From contig NZ_AZEB01000020.1 in assembly GCF_001434135.1 (NCBI RefSeq), positions 1 through 54,028 of the forward strand: DNA of 54,028 nt, written 5' to 3'. Shown piece by piece: positions 42,229 to 50,739 of this stretch; within the stretch, counting starts at the first letter, position 1; every line of letters starts with the position of its first letter. The notes under the pieces were generated by a model. The model was not told the origin of the DNA. It saw only the letters and a list, made by a program, of their open reading frames with translations, and ran no database searches. Origin of the DNA: Lentilactobacillus kisonensis DSM 19906 = JCM 15041. Lineage in GTDB: Bacteria; Bacillota; Bacilli; Lactobacillales; Lactobacillaceae. The translations under genes were made by a program, and so were the position numbers.

Positions 42229-43104
42229 TTACTTGTTGAACTCTTTAAGTGCGAGTGCGAAGTTACCAACGGTCGCTGACCCATTATTCTTAACGAGCGG
42301 CATCACGATATATTTATCAATATCACCAACGTCAACGTAATCATTCATGAGTTCAGTAAATTGGCTGCGGACCTTTTTCAGAAATGCTTCACTGACGACG
42401 CCACCGCCAAAGACGATCTTAGCAGGCCGAAGCATCAGTGTGACTTGGAGGGCTGCTTGAGCAACGTAGAACGCCATGATGTCCCAAACATGATCGGTCA
42501 ACGGAACGTCTTTACCGCTCTTACCTAAACGGGCTTTGAAGGTTGGCCCGGAAACTAGGCCTTCCAAACAGTCGCCGTGATAGGGGCAGATCCCCTTGAA
42601 ATCAAGGTCGTCTGGATGAGGCTTCAAGCGGACATGGCCCATTTCTGGATGGCCGATGTCGCCAATAAAGTTACCGTTAACGATTGCGCCAGCACCAACA
42701 CCGGTTCCAATCGTGTAATAAACGAGTGAGTTAATCTTCTCATTAAACAGGGTTGCCATGATGTATTCACCATAGGCAGAACCGTTAACATCGTTTGTCC
42801 AGTGGATTGGCAGGTCAAAATCCTGCTTCAATCTACCAACAAAGTCCGTATTGGACCAGCCAACCTTTGGTGTATCTGTAATATACCCAAATTTCGGCGA
42901 GTTTTGCCTGAGCTCAATTGGGCCAAAGGATGAAACTGAAATTGCTTGGAGATCTTTAAACTGTTTGAAGTAATCGACCGTCTTTTTTAGCGTTTCCTCT
43001 GGCGTGGTCGTTGGGAAATTTGTAATATCTAAAATTCGATAATCCTCGTTTCCAACTGCACAAACGAATTTAGTTCCGCCCGCTTCAACACTACCTAACA
43101 ACAT
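42229..43104 (-). CDS. scrK: ROK-family fructokinase
   Basis: The 291-residue sugar kinase has ATP-binding G-S-V-E-A-G-G-T-K-F-V (residues 4-14), the fructokinase-type F-G-P-I region, catalytic N-D-V-N-G-S-A and the ROK zinc motif G-H-V-R-L plus C-P-Y-H-G-D-C-L-E-G. The N-terminus closely matches ScrK of lactic acid bacteria, which phosphorylates fructose to fructose-6-phosphate; mannose or glucose may be side substrates. It is transcribed divergently from the maltose operon and shares its long control region. The ATG at 43104 has GGTGGTGAC upstream as weak SD. Confidence 0.88.
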   Translation of the reverse strand: MLLGSVEAGGTKFVCAVGNEDYRILDITNFPTTTPEETLKKTVDYFKQFKDLQAISVSSFGPIELRQNSPKFGYITDTPKVGWSNTDFVGRLKQDFDLPIHWTNDVNGSAYGEYIMATLFNEKINSLVYYTIGTGVGAGAIVNGNFIGDIGHPEMGHVRLKPHPDDLDFKGICPYHGDCLEGLVSGPTFKARLGKSGKDVPLTDHVWDIMAFYVAQAALQVTLMLRPAKIVFGGGVVSEAFLKKVRSQFTELMNDYVDVGDIDKYIVMPLVKNNGSATVGNFALALKEFNK

Positions 43105-43198
43105 TTAAATGTCACCACCTTAAGATTTATTCCTCAACAATTAGTTGTGAATTCTTGTACAATATACCACGTTTAAAAAATAATGCACTGTAAAAGCC

Positions 43199-43218
43199 TA
43201 TGTCAAACGTATGACATA
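43199..43218. promoter_or_regulatory. palindromic operator candidate near scrK
   Basis: TATGTCA (43199-43205) is the exact complement of TGACATA (43212-43218) around AACGTA. The ACG-centred core resembles LacI/GalR-type operators. It lies about 95 bp before the scrK start. Confidence 0.4.
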
Positions 43219-43346
43219 TTTTCAAAAATAAAAAATGTCTAGACCATAAAAAGGAATTTTGATGAAAAAAGCAGCGAAAACTTTTTTTATTTATTTTTGA
43301 TGTGGGCTGTAATTCCTAAAGATTACCAACTAAAAAAGCATTTTTG

Positions 43347-43405
43347 TGCAAACGGTTGCAATATTCGTGTAGCAATGTCATAATACTAAATGTAAACGTT
43401 ATTAT
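43347..43405 (+). promoter_or_regulatory. maltose operon promoter with LacI-type operator and cre-like site
   Basis: The -35 TTGCAA (43356-43361) and -10 CATAAT (43379-43384) are 17 nt apart. TGCAAACGGTTGCA (43347-43360), with inverted TGCAA/TTGCA arms, overlaps the -35 and fits a LacI/MalR-type operator. ATGTAAACGTTATTAT (43390-43405) lies after the start site and matches 15 of 16 cre positions apart from the late C, so CcpA may repress here. Confidence 0.65.
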
Positions 43406-43426
43406 TTTGAATTGGAGGAGCAGAAT

Positions 43427-44785
43427 ATGGATGAACAAAGTAGTGCTGCAGCCACTAAAAAATCGGGGTTACCTAAGCTGCCCGCTAGCACCATTTGGAT
43501 GATTAACTTTGGCTTCTTGGGTGTGCAAATGGCATTTACCCTGCAAAGTTCGCAAATGAGCCGGATTTTTCAAACAATTGGGGCGGATCCAAACAAATTA
43601 GGTTGGTTTTTCATTTTGCCACCATTGGCTGGATTAATCGTTCAACCAATTATTGGCTATTATTCAGATCGAACCTGGGCACCTAAATTAGGCGGTCGGC
43701 GGCTACCTTACTTGGCCTTAGGAACATTAATTGCAATTATCGTGATGTGTTTACTACCTAATTCCGGTAGCTTTGGCTTTGGTTACGCGTCAATTACGGC
43801 CTTACTATTTGGGGCGGTTACCGTTGCCTTACTGGATGTGTCATCAAATATTGCCATGCAACCATTTAAGATGATGGTTGGTGATATGGTTAATGATGAT
43901 CAGAAGAGTTATGCTTATGGGATTCAAAGCTTCCTATCAAATGGTGGGGCGGTTATCGCGGCCATTTTCCCATTCCTATTTACGGCATTTGGGGTTGCTA
44001 ATACTGCTAAAAAAGGGGTTGTTCCCCAATCAGTTGTGATTTCATTCTACGTTGGGGCAATTATTCTGTTAGTAACAAGTCTCTTCACTATCTTCAAAGT
44101 TCATGAATACGATCCTGCTACTTATGCAAAGTATCATGGGATTACCGAAGAAGCTAATTCAACTGGTGGTAATTGGTGGACGTTGCTTAAGAAGGCCCCA
44201 AAAGTATTTTGGATGGTAACGTTGGTTCAATTCTTCTGCTGGATTTCTTTCCAATACCTCTGGACTTATTCAGCTGGGGCAATTGCCAACAATGTTTGGA
44301 ATACCACTAATGCTGCTTCATCGGGGTATCAAGCTGCTGGTAACTGGTACGGTGTTTTAGCCGCCGTTCAGTCAGTTGCTGCCGTTATTTGGTCATACGT
44401 TTTAGCTAAGTTGCCTAATAATCATCACAAGCTAGGCTACTCACTGAGTTTGGCACTTGGTGCGATTGGGATGTTGTCAGTGTTCTTTGTTCATACACAG
44501 TACATGCTAATTGTTTCATTTACATTAGTTGGGATGGCCTGGGCTTCAATGAATACTTATCCATTAACCATGGTAACCAACGCTTTGTCTGGTGAACACA
44601 TGGGCACTTACCTTGGCCTATTCAATGGGTCAATCTGTTTGCCACAAATTGTGGCCTCGCTTGCTAGCTTTGGGTTGTTCCCACTATTGGGTAACGCCCA
44701 GCCAAACATGTTCATCCTTGCCGGCGTTATTATGGCATTAGGAGCAGTTTCAGTCGGATTTATTAAAGAGACTTATAAAGCATAG
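43427..44785 (+). CDS. MFS sugar transporter, probably maltose/proton symporter
   Basis: The roughly 452-residue, 12-helix transporter resembles the SLC45/GPH-like group of sugar MFS proteins (G-F-L-G-V-Q-M-A-F-T-L-Q-S-S, I-G-Y-Y-S-D-R-T-W). I place the start at ATG 43427, because a TTG five codons earlier lies inside the SD GGAGGAG. The maltose phosphorylase gene follows 16 bp after its stop, so maltose is the expected substrate, taken up without phosphorylation. Upstream sits an operator-bearing promoter. No malR gene is adjacent. Confidence 0.86.
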   Translation: MDEQSSAAATKKSGLPKLPASTIWMINFGFLGVQMAFTLQSSQMSRIFQTIGADPNKLGWFFILPPLAGLIVQPIIGYYSDRTWAPKLGGRRLPYLALGTLIAIIVMCLLPNSGSFGFGYASITALLFGAVTVALLDVSSNIAMQPFKMMVGDMVNDDQKSYAYGIQSFLSNGGAVIAAIFPFLFTAFGVANTAKKGVVPQSVVISFYVGAIILLVTSLFTIFKVHEYDPATYAKYHGITEEANSTGGNWWTLLKKAPKVFWMVTLVQFFCWISFQYLWTYSAGAIANNVWNTTNAASSGYQAAGNWYGVLAAVQSVAAVIWSYVLAKLPNNHHKLGYSLSLALGAIGMLSVFFVHTQYMLIVSFTLVGMAWASMNTYPLTMVTNALSGEHMGTYLGLFNGSICLPQIVASLASFGLFPLLGNAQPNMFILAGVIMALGAVSVGFIKETYKA

Positions 44786-44801
44786 GAAAGGATATCTAAA
44801 T

Positions 44802-47057
44802 ATGAAGAGAACGTTTGAAGTACAACCTTGGAATATTGTGACCCACGACTTTAAGCCTGACGACAAACGTCTGCAGGAATCCATGACCAGTATTGGTAAT
44901 GGTTACATGGGGATGCGCGGGTTCTTTGAAGAAGACTATAGTGGTGACAGTCTTGCCGGCCTTTATCTTGGAGGTGTTTGGTATCCAGATAAGACTCGGG
45001 TTGGCTGGTGGAAGAATGGCTACCCAGAATACTTTGGGAAGGTTGTTAACGCGGTCAATTTTATTAAGATGACAATTAAGATCAATGGTGAGAAGCTTGA
45101 TCTTGCTAAGGATACGTTCAGTGATTTTAACTTGGACCTCGATATGAAAAAAGCGTTGCTCACCCGTTCGTTTGTCGTTACTAAAGGGGCTGCGAAGGTT
45201 AAAGTAACCTTTGAGCGCTTTGTCAGCGTTGCCCAACAAGAGCTTTCGGTGCAACGGGTAACGTTGAAGAACGTTGGCTCAAGTCAGGCTGCAATTGTGA
45301 TTGATTCCGCAATCGACGCCGACGTTAAGAACGAGGATGCGAACTACGATGAGCGTTTCTGGGAAGTTGCTTCAACTGACCAAGAAGCTAACACTGGCAG
45401 CGTGGTTGCTGAAACGACATCAAATCCATTTGGCACGCCACGGTTCACTTCCGCAATGGAAATGCGCCACGTAACTGATTTAAAGAACGACAAGGTTGCC
45501 CAGCCAAGTGATAAAGAAGTCGTTAATGAATTTAGCGGCGAGTTGGCTCCTAATGAAACCACCCAGCTTGAAAAACGGGTGATTGTGGTGACATCGCGTG
45601 ACTATGATTCAAATGACGCTTTAACGAGTGCCATGACTAAATTGAGCGATCAGGTTGCGGCTCAGAGCTACGATCAATTGTTTGATGCGCACGCTAAGAT
45701 CTGGGAAGACCGTTGGAACAAATCGGATATCCAAATTGATGGCGATACAGAAGCCCAACAAGGTATTCGGTTTAACCTATTTCAATTATTCTCTACCTAT
45801 TACGGTGAGGATTCACGACTTAATATTGGTCCTAAAGGGTTCACTGGTGAGAAGTACGGTGGCGCAACCTACTGGGATACTGAAGCCTTTGCGGTACCAG
45901 TATACCTAGGAATTACTGATCCTAAGGTAACTCGCAATCTGTTAATGTATCGTTACAAACAACTGGATGGTGCTTATCATAATGCTAAGCAACAGGGCTT
46001 AAAGGGTGCGTTATTCCCAATGGTGACTTTCGATGGGATCGAATGCCATAATGAATGGGAAATCACCTTTGAAGAAATTCATCGAAACGGCGATATTGCC
46101 TTTGCTATCTATAACTACACCCGATACACTGGTGATGATTCATATGTCTTGCATGAAGGGTCTAAAGTGTTAACCGAGATTTCCCGTTTCTGGGCTGATC
46201 GGGTTCACTTTAGCCAACGGAAGCAACAATACATGATCCACGGTGTTACTGGTCCCGATGAATATGAAAACAACGTTGATAATAACTGGTACACGAATAT
46301 TCTGGCTCAATGGACGTTGAAGTATACTTTGGAAATTCTTAACAAGGTTTCTCCAGAGCAGGCTAAAAAGCTTAACGTGAGTGATGCTGAAAAGAAACAG
46401 TGGCAAGACATTGTCGACAAGATGTATTTACCATACGATAAAGATTTGAATATTTTTGTTCAACACGATGGTTTTCTCGACAAGGATCTCAAGCCAGTTT
46501 CAGAAATTCCGGCAGATCAATTGCCAATTAACCAGCACTGGTCATGGGATAAAATTCTGCGGTCTCCTTATATTAAGCAAGGGGATGTGCTTCAAGGAAT
46601 CTGGGACTTTATCGACGACTATACGCCAGAACAGAAGAAAGCTAATTTTGATTTCTACGAAAAGTACACTGTTCATGAATCAAGCCTGTCACCAGCCATT
46701 TATTCAGTGCTTGCTGCTGATCTTGGCTATGAGGACAAGGCCGTGGAATTGTATGAACGGACGGCGCGCCTCGACCTTGATAACTATAACAACGATACGG
46801 TCGACGGCTTGCACATTACTGCGATGACTGGTGGTTGGATTGCGGTTGTCCAGGGCTTTGCGGGTATGCGGGTTCGTGATGGCAAGCTTCATTACGCACC
46901 GTTCTTACCAAAGAAATGGTCCCACTATTCATTCAGGCAAGTCTTCCGTGACCGCCTGATCGAAGTTGACGTTGATAAAGAAGGTGCCCACTTCAAGTTA
47001 GTGAGTGGTGAGCCGATTACGATTGATGTGGCTGGTAAGAGCATCGCGTTAAAGTGA
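44802..47057 (+). CDS. mapA: maltose phosphorylase (GH65)
   Basis: This enzyme splits maltose with inorganic phosphate to glucose and beta-glucose-1-phosphate, saving an ATP. The 751-residue protein has the GH65 N-terminal beta-sandwich, the (alpha/alpha)6 barrel and a C-terminal jelly roll. The catalytic acid is Glu487 in G-P-D-E-Y-E-N-N-V-D-N, the same number as reported for L. brevis maltose phosphorylase. It is the second gene of the transporter-phosphorylase operon. The beta-phosphoglucomutase expected for beta-G1P is not in this window. The stop codon (AAGTGAGCGG) is supplied by the first bases of repeat copy 9, so the last residues could be affected by element insertion. Confidence 0.95.
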   Translation: MKRTFEVQPWNIVTHDFKPDDKRLQESMTSIGNGYMGMRGFFEEDYSGDSLAGLYLGGVWYPDKTRVGWWKNGYPEYFGKVVNAVNFIKMTIKINGEKLDLAKDTFSDFNLDLDMKKALLTRSFVVTKGAAKVKVTFERFVSVAQQELSVQRVTLKNVGSSQAAIVIDSAIDADVKNEDANYDERFWEVASTDQEANTGSVVAETTSNPFGTPRFTSAMEMRHVTDLKNDKVAQPSDKEVVNEFSGELAPNETTQLEKRVIVVTSRDYDSNDALTSAMTKLSDQVAAQSYDQLFDAHAKIWEDRWNKSDIQIDGDTEAQQGIRFNLFQLFSTYYGEDSRLNIGPKGFTGEKYGGATYWDTEAFAVPVYLGITDPKVTRNLLMYRYKQLDGAYHNAKQQGLKGALFPMVTFDGIECHNEWEITFEEIHRNGDIAFAIYNYTRYTGDDSYVLHEGSKVLTEISRFWADRVHFSQRKQQYMIHGVTGPDEYENNVDNNWYTNILAQWTLKYTLEILNKVSPEQAKKLNVSDAEKKQWQDIVDKMYLPYDKDLNIFVQHDGFLDKDLKPVSEIPADQLPINQHWSWDKILRSPYIKQGDVLQGIWDFIDDYTPEQKKANFDFYEKYTVHESSLSPAIYSVLAADLGYEDKAVELYERTARLDLDNYNNDTVDGLHITAMTGGWIAVVQGFAGMRVRDGKLHYAPFLPKKWSHYSFRQVFRDRLIEVDVDKEGAHFKLVSGEPITIDVAGKSIALK

Positions 47058-47275
47058 GCGGAACAAAGCGGTTAGAGTGTGGAACCAAGCGGTTAGAAAG
47101 CGGAGCCTAAGTTACTCCGTTCAGAAATCCTGGGTTTGGATTTTTGAACGGAGTAGCTTAGGTGCAGCTTTCTGCTTGGTGTAGCACGTTTCCACCATGT
47201 TGCAGGCTGTGAAAATTTGTGTCGGAGGTGCTTACGCGCAGATCTCTGCTTTGTGGAGCTGTCCTAATCTACATG
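47054..47275 (+). repeat. nested-hairpin repeat copy 9 (composite)
   Basis: The left end GTGAGCGGAACAAAGCGGTT contains the maltose phosphorylase TGA stop. The inner unit has arms agaaagc/gctttct, gcctaag/cttaggtgc and actccgttca/tgaacggagt (10 bp), apex aaatcc/ggattt. The outer right arm is well preserved (GTCGGAGGTGCTTACGCGCA... GTCCTAATCTACATG). It is the clearest case of one unit embedded in another. Confidence 0.87.
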
Positions 47276-47348
47276 CGAATAGAATTGAGGCGTTGGCTTC
47301 ATAAATATATAATTGCCGAACTACCAAATTTAAATCATTCACCCAGGG

Positions 47349-47390
47349 CATCACACGACCTATTTTAAAATATGTCGTGTGGTGTTTTTT
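47349..47390 (+). terminator. rho-independent terminator
   Basis: CATCACACGAC (47349-47359) pairs with GTCGTGTGGTG (47374-47384), followed by TTTTTT. It ends the maltose operon. Confidence 0.85.
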
Positions 47391-47458
47391 GAGTTCCAAA
47401 CGGACGAAATCTTTGATTATCCACTGCACGTATTAGATACTAAAAGTAATTAAAAAAA

Positions 47459-47575
47459 GGACAGCTGCGTCAGGCAGAAACCTGCGTATAAGCACCTTGG
47501 CCAAAAATTCCAAACCCGGGAATCCTTGTCCAAGGAGACTTATACTCCGGTTTCTAACCGCCTGACTCCGCTCAC
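47459..47575 (-). repeat. nested-hairpin repeat copy 10 (simple)
   Basis: On the minus strand this reads GTGAGCGGAGTCAGGCGGTT to CGCAGCTGTCC. Arms are caggc/gcctg at the base, agaaacc/ggtttct, gtataag/cttatac and ccttgg/ccaagg, a combination not shared with any other copy here. Its GTGAGCGGAG end faces the TTG start of the gene at 47597. Confidence 0.85.
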
Positions 47576-47596
47576 TTTTTATTAGGAGGAATTATT

Positions 47597-48247
47597 TTGA
47601 CATTATCAATTGGTATTATTGGGGCAACCGGCCGAGCCGGTAGCGCGATTACAAAAGAAGCAATTAGTCGGGGACTTAAGGTAACAGCGTTTGTTAGGAG
47701 CGCCGACAAAGCAAAAGATATGTTTGGTGATCAGGTTACTGCAATTCAAAAGGATGCTTTTGATATTCAGAAGAAGGATATTGCTGATTTTGATGTGGTA
47801 ATAGATGGGTTTGCGACTCGGAATGCGGAGAAGGCTTATCAGCATGTCGATTTAGCGGCAAAGTTAATTGAGCTTGTCAAAAACCAATCAAAACCAAGGC
47901 TATTCTTCATTTTGGGCGCAGGAAGTTTGGAAATTGGTAATGGTCAACGTTTAATTAACCGATTGGAAAAGATGCCAAACAATGAATCATTTATTTCGAT
48001 TCCCAGGGAACAATTTAAGGAATATGAGATGCTGATAAATGCAAAGGACGTTAATTGGGTAGCAATTTCCCCAAGTGCCAATTTTGTCCCAGGTGATTTT
48101 GCGGATTATGAACTTGGTGATAATGACTTATTACGAAACGCTGCCGGAAAATCAGAAGTAACAATGGGGACGGTTGCCAGAGTAATTGTTGATGAGATTG
48201 TGGAACCTAAGCATCGCAATGAGCGGTTTACGGTGGTGAATAAGTAA
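47597..48247 (+). CDS. NAD(P)-binding atypical SDR / NmrA-like protein
   Basis: The 216-residue Rossmann-fold protein begins I-G-I-I-G-A-T-G-R-A-G-S, an atypical SDR glycine motif. It lacks the YxxxK catalytic pair, like NAD(P)H-binding NmrA/YwnB-type proteins. S-P-S-A-N-F-V-P-G and G-D-N-D-L-L match that group. TTG 47597 has an excellent SD (TAGGAGGAA). It stands between two repeat copies pointing toward it from both sides (left ends adjacent to start and stop). Role may be redox sensing or reduction of a small carbonyl. Confidence 0.85.
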   Translation: MTLSIGIIGATGRAGSAITKEAISRGLKVTAFVRSADKAKDMFGDQVTAIQKDAFDIQKKDIADFDVVIDGFATRNAEKAYQHVDLAAKLIELVKNQSKPRLFFILGAGSLEIGNGQRLINRLEKMPNNESFISIPREQFKEYEMLINAKDVNWVAISPSANFVPGDFADYELGDNDLLRNAAGKSEVTMGTVARVIVDEIVEPKHRNERFTVVNK

Positions 48248-48377
48248 GTGAGCGGAGCAAAGCGGTTAGAAGTCGGAGCCTAAGTTGCATCACGCAGAAA
48301 TCCCCGGGCCTGGGATTTTTGCGTGATGTAGCTTAGGTGCAGACTTCTGCTTTGCGGAGCGGTCCTAATCTATGTAG
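48248..48377 (+). repeat. nested-hairpin repeat copy 11 (simple)
   Basis: It starts the base after the TAA stop (GTGAGCGGAGCAAAGCGGTT) and ends GCGGAGCGGTCCTAATCTATG. Arms are caaagc/gctttg, agaagtc/gacttct, gcctaag/cttaggtgc and catcacgca/tgcgtgatg, apex aaatccc/gggattt. It is an intact single-layer unit and a good type specimen. Confidence 0.88.
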
Positions 48378-48397
48378 GATGATGCAACCACTAAGTA

Positions 48398-48556
48398 AGG
48401 CTTAGGTGCAGCTTTTTGCTTGGTGGAGCATGTTTCTGTAATGTTGCCAAGAATGAAATCCCCGGGTTTTGCCAAAGCACCAGTGCCATGGATAATCCCC
48501 TGATTTTGAGGGATATTTACGCACGAATTGTGTTCCCCCCCCTAATTTACGTAGTC
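48398..48556 (+). repeat. fragments of the same repeat family
   Basis: A right half, AGGCTTAGGTGCAGCTTTTT with GCTTGGTGGAGCATGTTTC and ATGTTGCC, has no left arm. It is followed by a decayed outer right arm (TTTACGCACG... CCTAATTTACGTAG). These explain most of the gap before the second S53 gene. Confidence 0.6.
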
Positions 48557-48617
48557 AGAAAATACTAAACATGATTTTTGGACATAACAACGATTCCAAT
48601 GATGTTAATGAAAGCTC

Positions 48618-48658
48618 AAAACACCTCAAAGGAAAATACCATTCTTCGAGGTGTTTTT
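48618..48658 (+). terminator. rho-independent terminator
   Basis: AAAACACCTC pairs with GAGGTGTTTT, with T-run. It probably ends the NAD(P)-binding gene transcript beyond the repeats. Confidence 0.75.
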
Positions 48659-48715
48659 AAGTGGGTTCATGCGGGACAACACCAATGTTTCATTTGTCAC
48701 ACTTATGTAACGCCA

Positions 48716-48744
48716 TTGACATAATACATTAAAAAGTGTACCCT
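48716..48744 (+). promoter_or_regulatory. promoter of second S53 peptidase
   Basis: A consensus TTGACA (48716-48721) is followed after 17 nt by TACCCT (48739-48744), leaving a leader of about 110 nt before the ATG. Confidence 0.6.
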
Positions 48745-48861
48745 CACACTAGTTTGAACCCAGTGAATTATAATAAACATAACAATTCTGATGGGTGTTC
48801 TGAGGAGCCAATTTGAATAACTATTGGGGTAAATTCAAATTATAGGGAAGAAGTTGTTGAA

Positions 48862-50739
48862 ATGAAGAACGCAAAAAGATGGTTAGTTGGGCTCATAAGC
48901 TTTGCCGTATTATTGGCAATGGCGCCGAGCACGCAAGCTGCCACCAAGAAGAAGACCGCCGGTAGCGATCCATACGGGATTAACAAGATTTTAAAGCAGT
49001 TAACCCAAAAGAAGAAGGTTTCACCAAATAAATATGTCTATTTAGACGTTGTCTTGAAGCCAAGGAATGAAGGTCAGCTTAGTGACAAGGTCTATGCGGT
49101 CAACACCCCTGGCAATTCAGAATTCAAGCAATTTTATACGCCAGCTAAGTTTCAATCCGAATTTGGTCAGCCGGCGTCGGTAGTTGGTCAGTACAAGCCA
49201 TTTTTTAAGAAATATCATTTGAAATCGCAAAGCTTTAGTAATGGATTGATCATCAAGGTATCTGGGAAAGTAAAGAACGTTAATAAGGCATTCTCAACGA
49301 ATATTCAAAGTGCCAAGTATCATTCAAATCCAGTTCAGTTTTCCAAAAAGAAACCGGTGATGCCCGCAAAGTTAGCGAATAATGTGCTTACTGTGCTAGG
49401 AATCACGACGATTAAGCAGGGGTTGGGAGCACTTGCTAAAAAGCAAGGTGACAGTTCAAAGGTGAAGGCGAAGTACGCCCCAAGCAAGTTTGCCAAGCAC
49501 TATCAATTACAATCACTGTATGGCAAGGGTTACGAAGGTCAAGGGCAAACCCTGGGCATTATTTCGTTTGCTGATGTTAATAAACGTGACCCCGAGCATT
49601 TTTGGAATTCTGAAAAAATCAACACGAAATCTAATCGGATTAGCGTGAAGAAAATTGGGAGTCCAACATCGCTGGCTACCAACGATGCAATCGGGAAACT
49701 TGAGACGACCTTTGATATTGAACAATCTGGGGCAATTGCACCTCAGGCTAACATTCGGGTTTATCAAGCTAACTTTAGTGATGTCGGCTTAGTGAATGCC
49801 TATTCAACGGCTTTTGAAGAGAATCGCGCAAGTTCCCTGTCGATGAGCTGGGGCTTAAGTGAATACTTAACGCACTATCTCAAGACGCAGCGATTATTAA
49901 CACCAGTTTATGGCCAGGTGCTAAATACTGTGATGGCGCAAGGTGCGCTGCAAGGGATTTCTACGTTCGTCTCTTCTGGTGATACTGGTGCCTACAATCG
50001 TGGCATTGGTGCTAAGTTAGGGCCAATTTCACTTCCAAATTACAGTACTTACGGAACTTTTCCTGCAGATAACCCGTGGGTAACCGCAACTGGTGGGACA
50101 ACGTTACCGTTTAGTAAGAAGTTAGGTGACGGCATCAACATTTCCGTCGATAAAGAACGGGCATGGGGTGGCGATTACATGTTCAAGGCGTTTGCGAAGA
50201 ATCGTAAACTGTTTTTGAGTAACGTTTCCGCTTATCAAGCAATGTTAGCTGGTGGCGGTGGTGGGATTAGCCATCTTTATGGGACACCGCAGTATCAGCA
50301 AGGCGTTCCCGGTGTCAATACGTTTAATGCACGTTCGTACATTTCGAACTTAATGCAGCCTAGGATGAACCCAGTATTAGTGAGTGGAACTGATTACGGC
50401 CGAAACTTCCCAGATGTTTCAGCAAACGCTGATCCAATGACCGGTTATCAGGTTTATTCAGGTGGTAAGTGGCTGGTAATGGGTGGTACGAGTGCGGTAG
50501 CCCCACAGTTTAATGGTGCGACGGCCGTAATTAACAGCGGTAAGGGGAGTCGGATGGGCTTTTGGAATCCCCAGATTTATCAGCTAGCTCAAGACAAAGA
50601 TAAAACGCCATTTACTGTGTTAGATAGTGACTCAAATAATTCAAACCTTTACTATGTTGGCCAGCCAGGTAAGATCTACAACCAGGCAACGGGGCTGGGA
50701 ACGGTTAATTTTGAGAAGTTGTTTGATGAATATCAGTAG
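48862..50739 (+). CDS. secreted S53 (sedolisin/kumamolisin-type) peptidase, second copy
   Basis: The 625-residue preproenzyme has a signal peptide (A-K-R-W-L-V-G-L, cleavage near S-T-Q-A-A, about residue 27), a pro-kumamolisin domain and a catalytic domain. E281 and D285 (E-T-T-F-D), oxyanion Asp374 (S-G-D-T-G) and Ser544 (G-G-T-S) are all present, as is the N-F-P-D-V-S-A calcium-site region. It aligns end to end with the peptidase at 4668-6587 but differs throughout, so it is an old duplication or a separately acquired paralogue. The ATG has GGGAAGAAG upstream. Its TAG overlaps a remnant of the dispersed repeat. Confidence 0.92.
   Translation: MKNAKRWLVGLISFAVLLAMAPSTQAATKKKTAGSDPYGINKILKQLTQKKKVSPNKYVYLDVVLKPRNEGQLSDKVYAVNTPGNSEFKQFYTPAKFQSEFGQPASVVGQYKPFFKKYHLKSQSFSNGLIIKVSGKVKNVNKAFSTNIQSAKYHSNPVQFSKKKPVMPAKLANNVLTVLGITTIKQGLGALAKKQGDSSKVKAKYAPSKFAKHYQLQSLYGKGYEGQGQTLGIISFADVNKRDPEHFWNSEKINTKSNRISVKKIGSPTSLATNDAIGKLETTFDIEQSGAIAPQANIRVYQANFSDVGLVNAYSTAFEENRASSLSMSWGLSEYLTHYLKTQRLLTPVYGQVLNTVMAQGALQGISTFVSSGDTGAYNRGIGAKLGPISLPNYSTYGTFPADNPWVTATGGTTLPFSKKLGDGINISVDKERAWGGDYMFKAFAKNRKLFLSNVSAYQAMLAGGGGGISHLYGTPQYQQGVPGVNTFNARSYISNLMQPRMNPVLVSGTDYGRNFPDVSANADPMTGYQVYSGGKWLVMGGTSAVAPQFNGATAVINSGKGSRMGFWNPQIYQLAQDKDKTPFTVLDSDSNNSNLYYVGQPGKIYNQATGLGTVNFEKLFDEYQ

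Noticed and set aside
35569-48377. Repeat hairpins as ordinary rho-independent terminators
   Set aside because: They lack a terminal T-run, and several loci have a separate good terminator farther downstream (16569, 19145, 29879, 47349, 48618).
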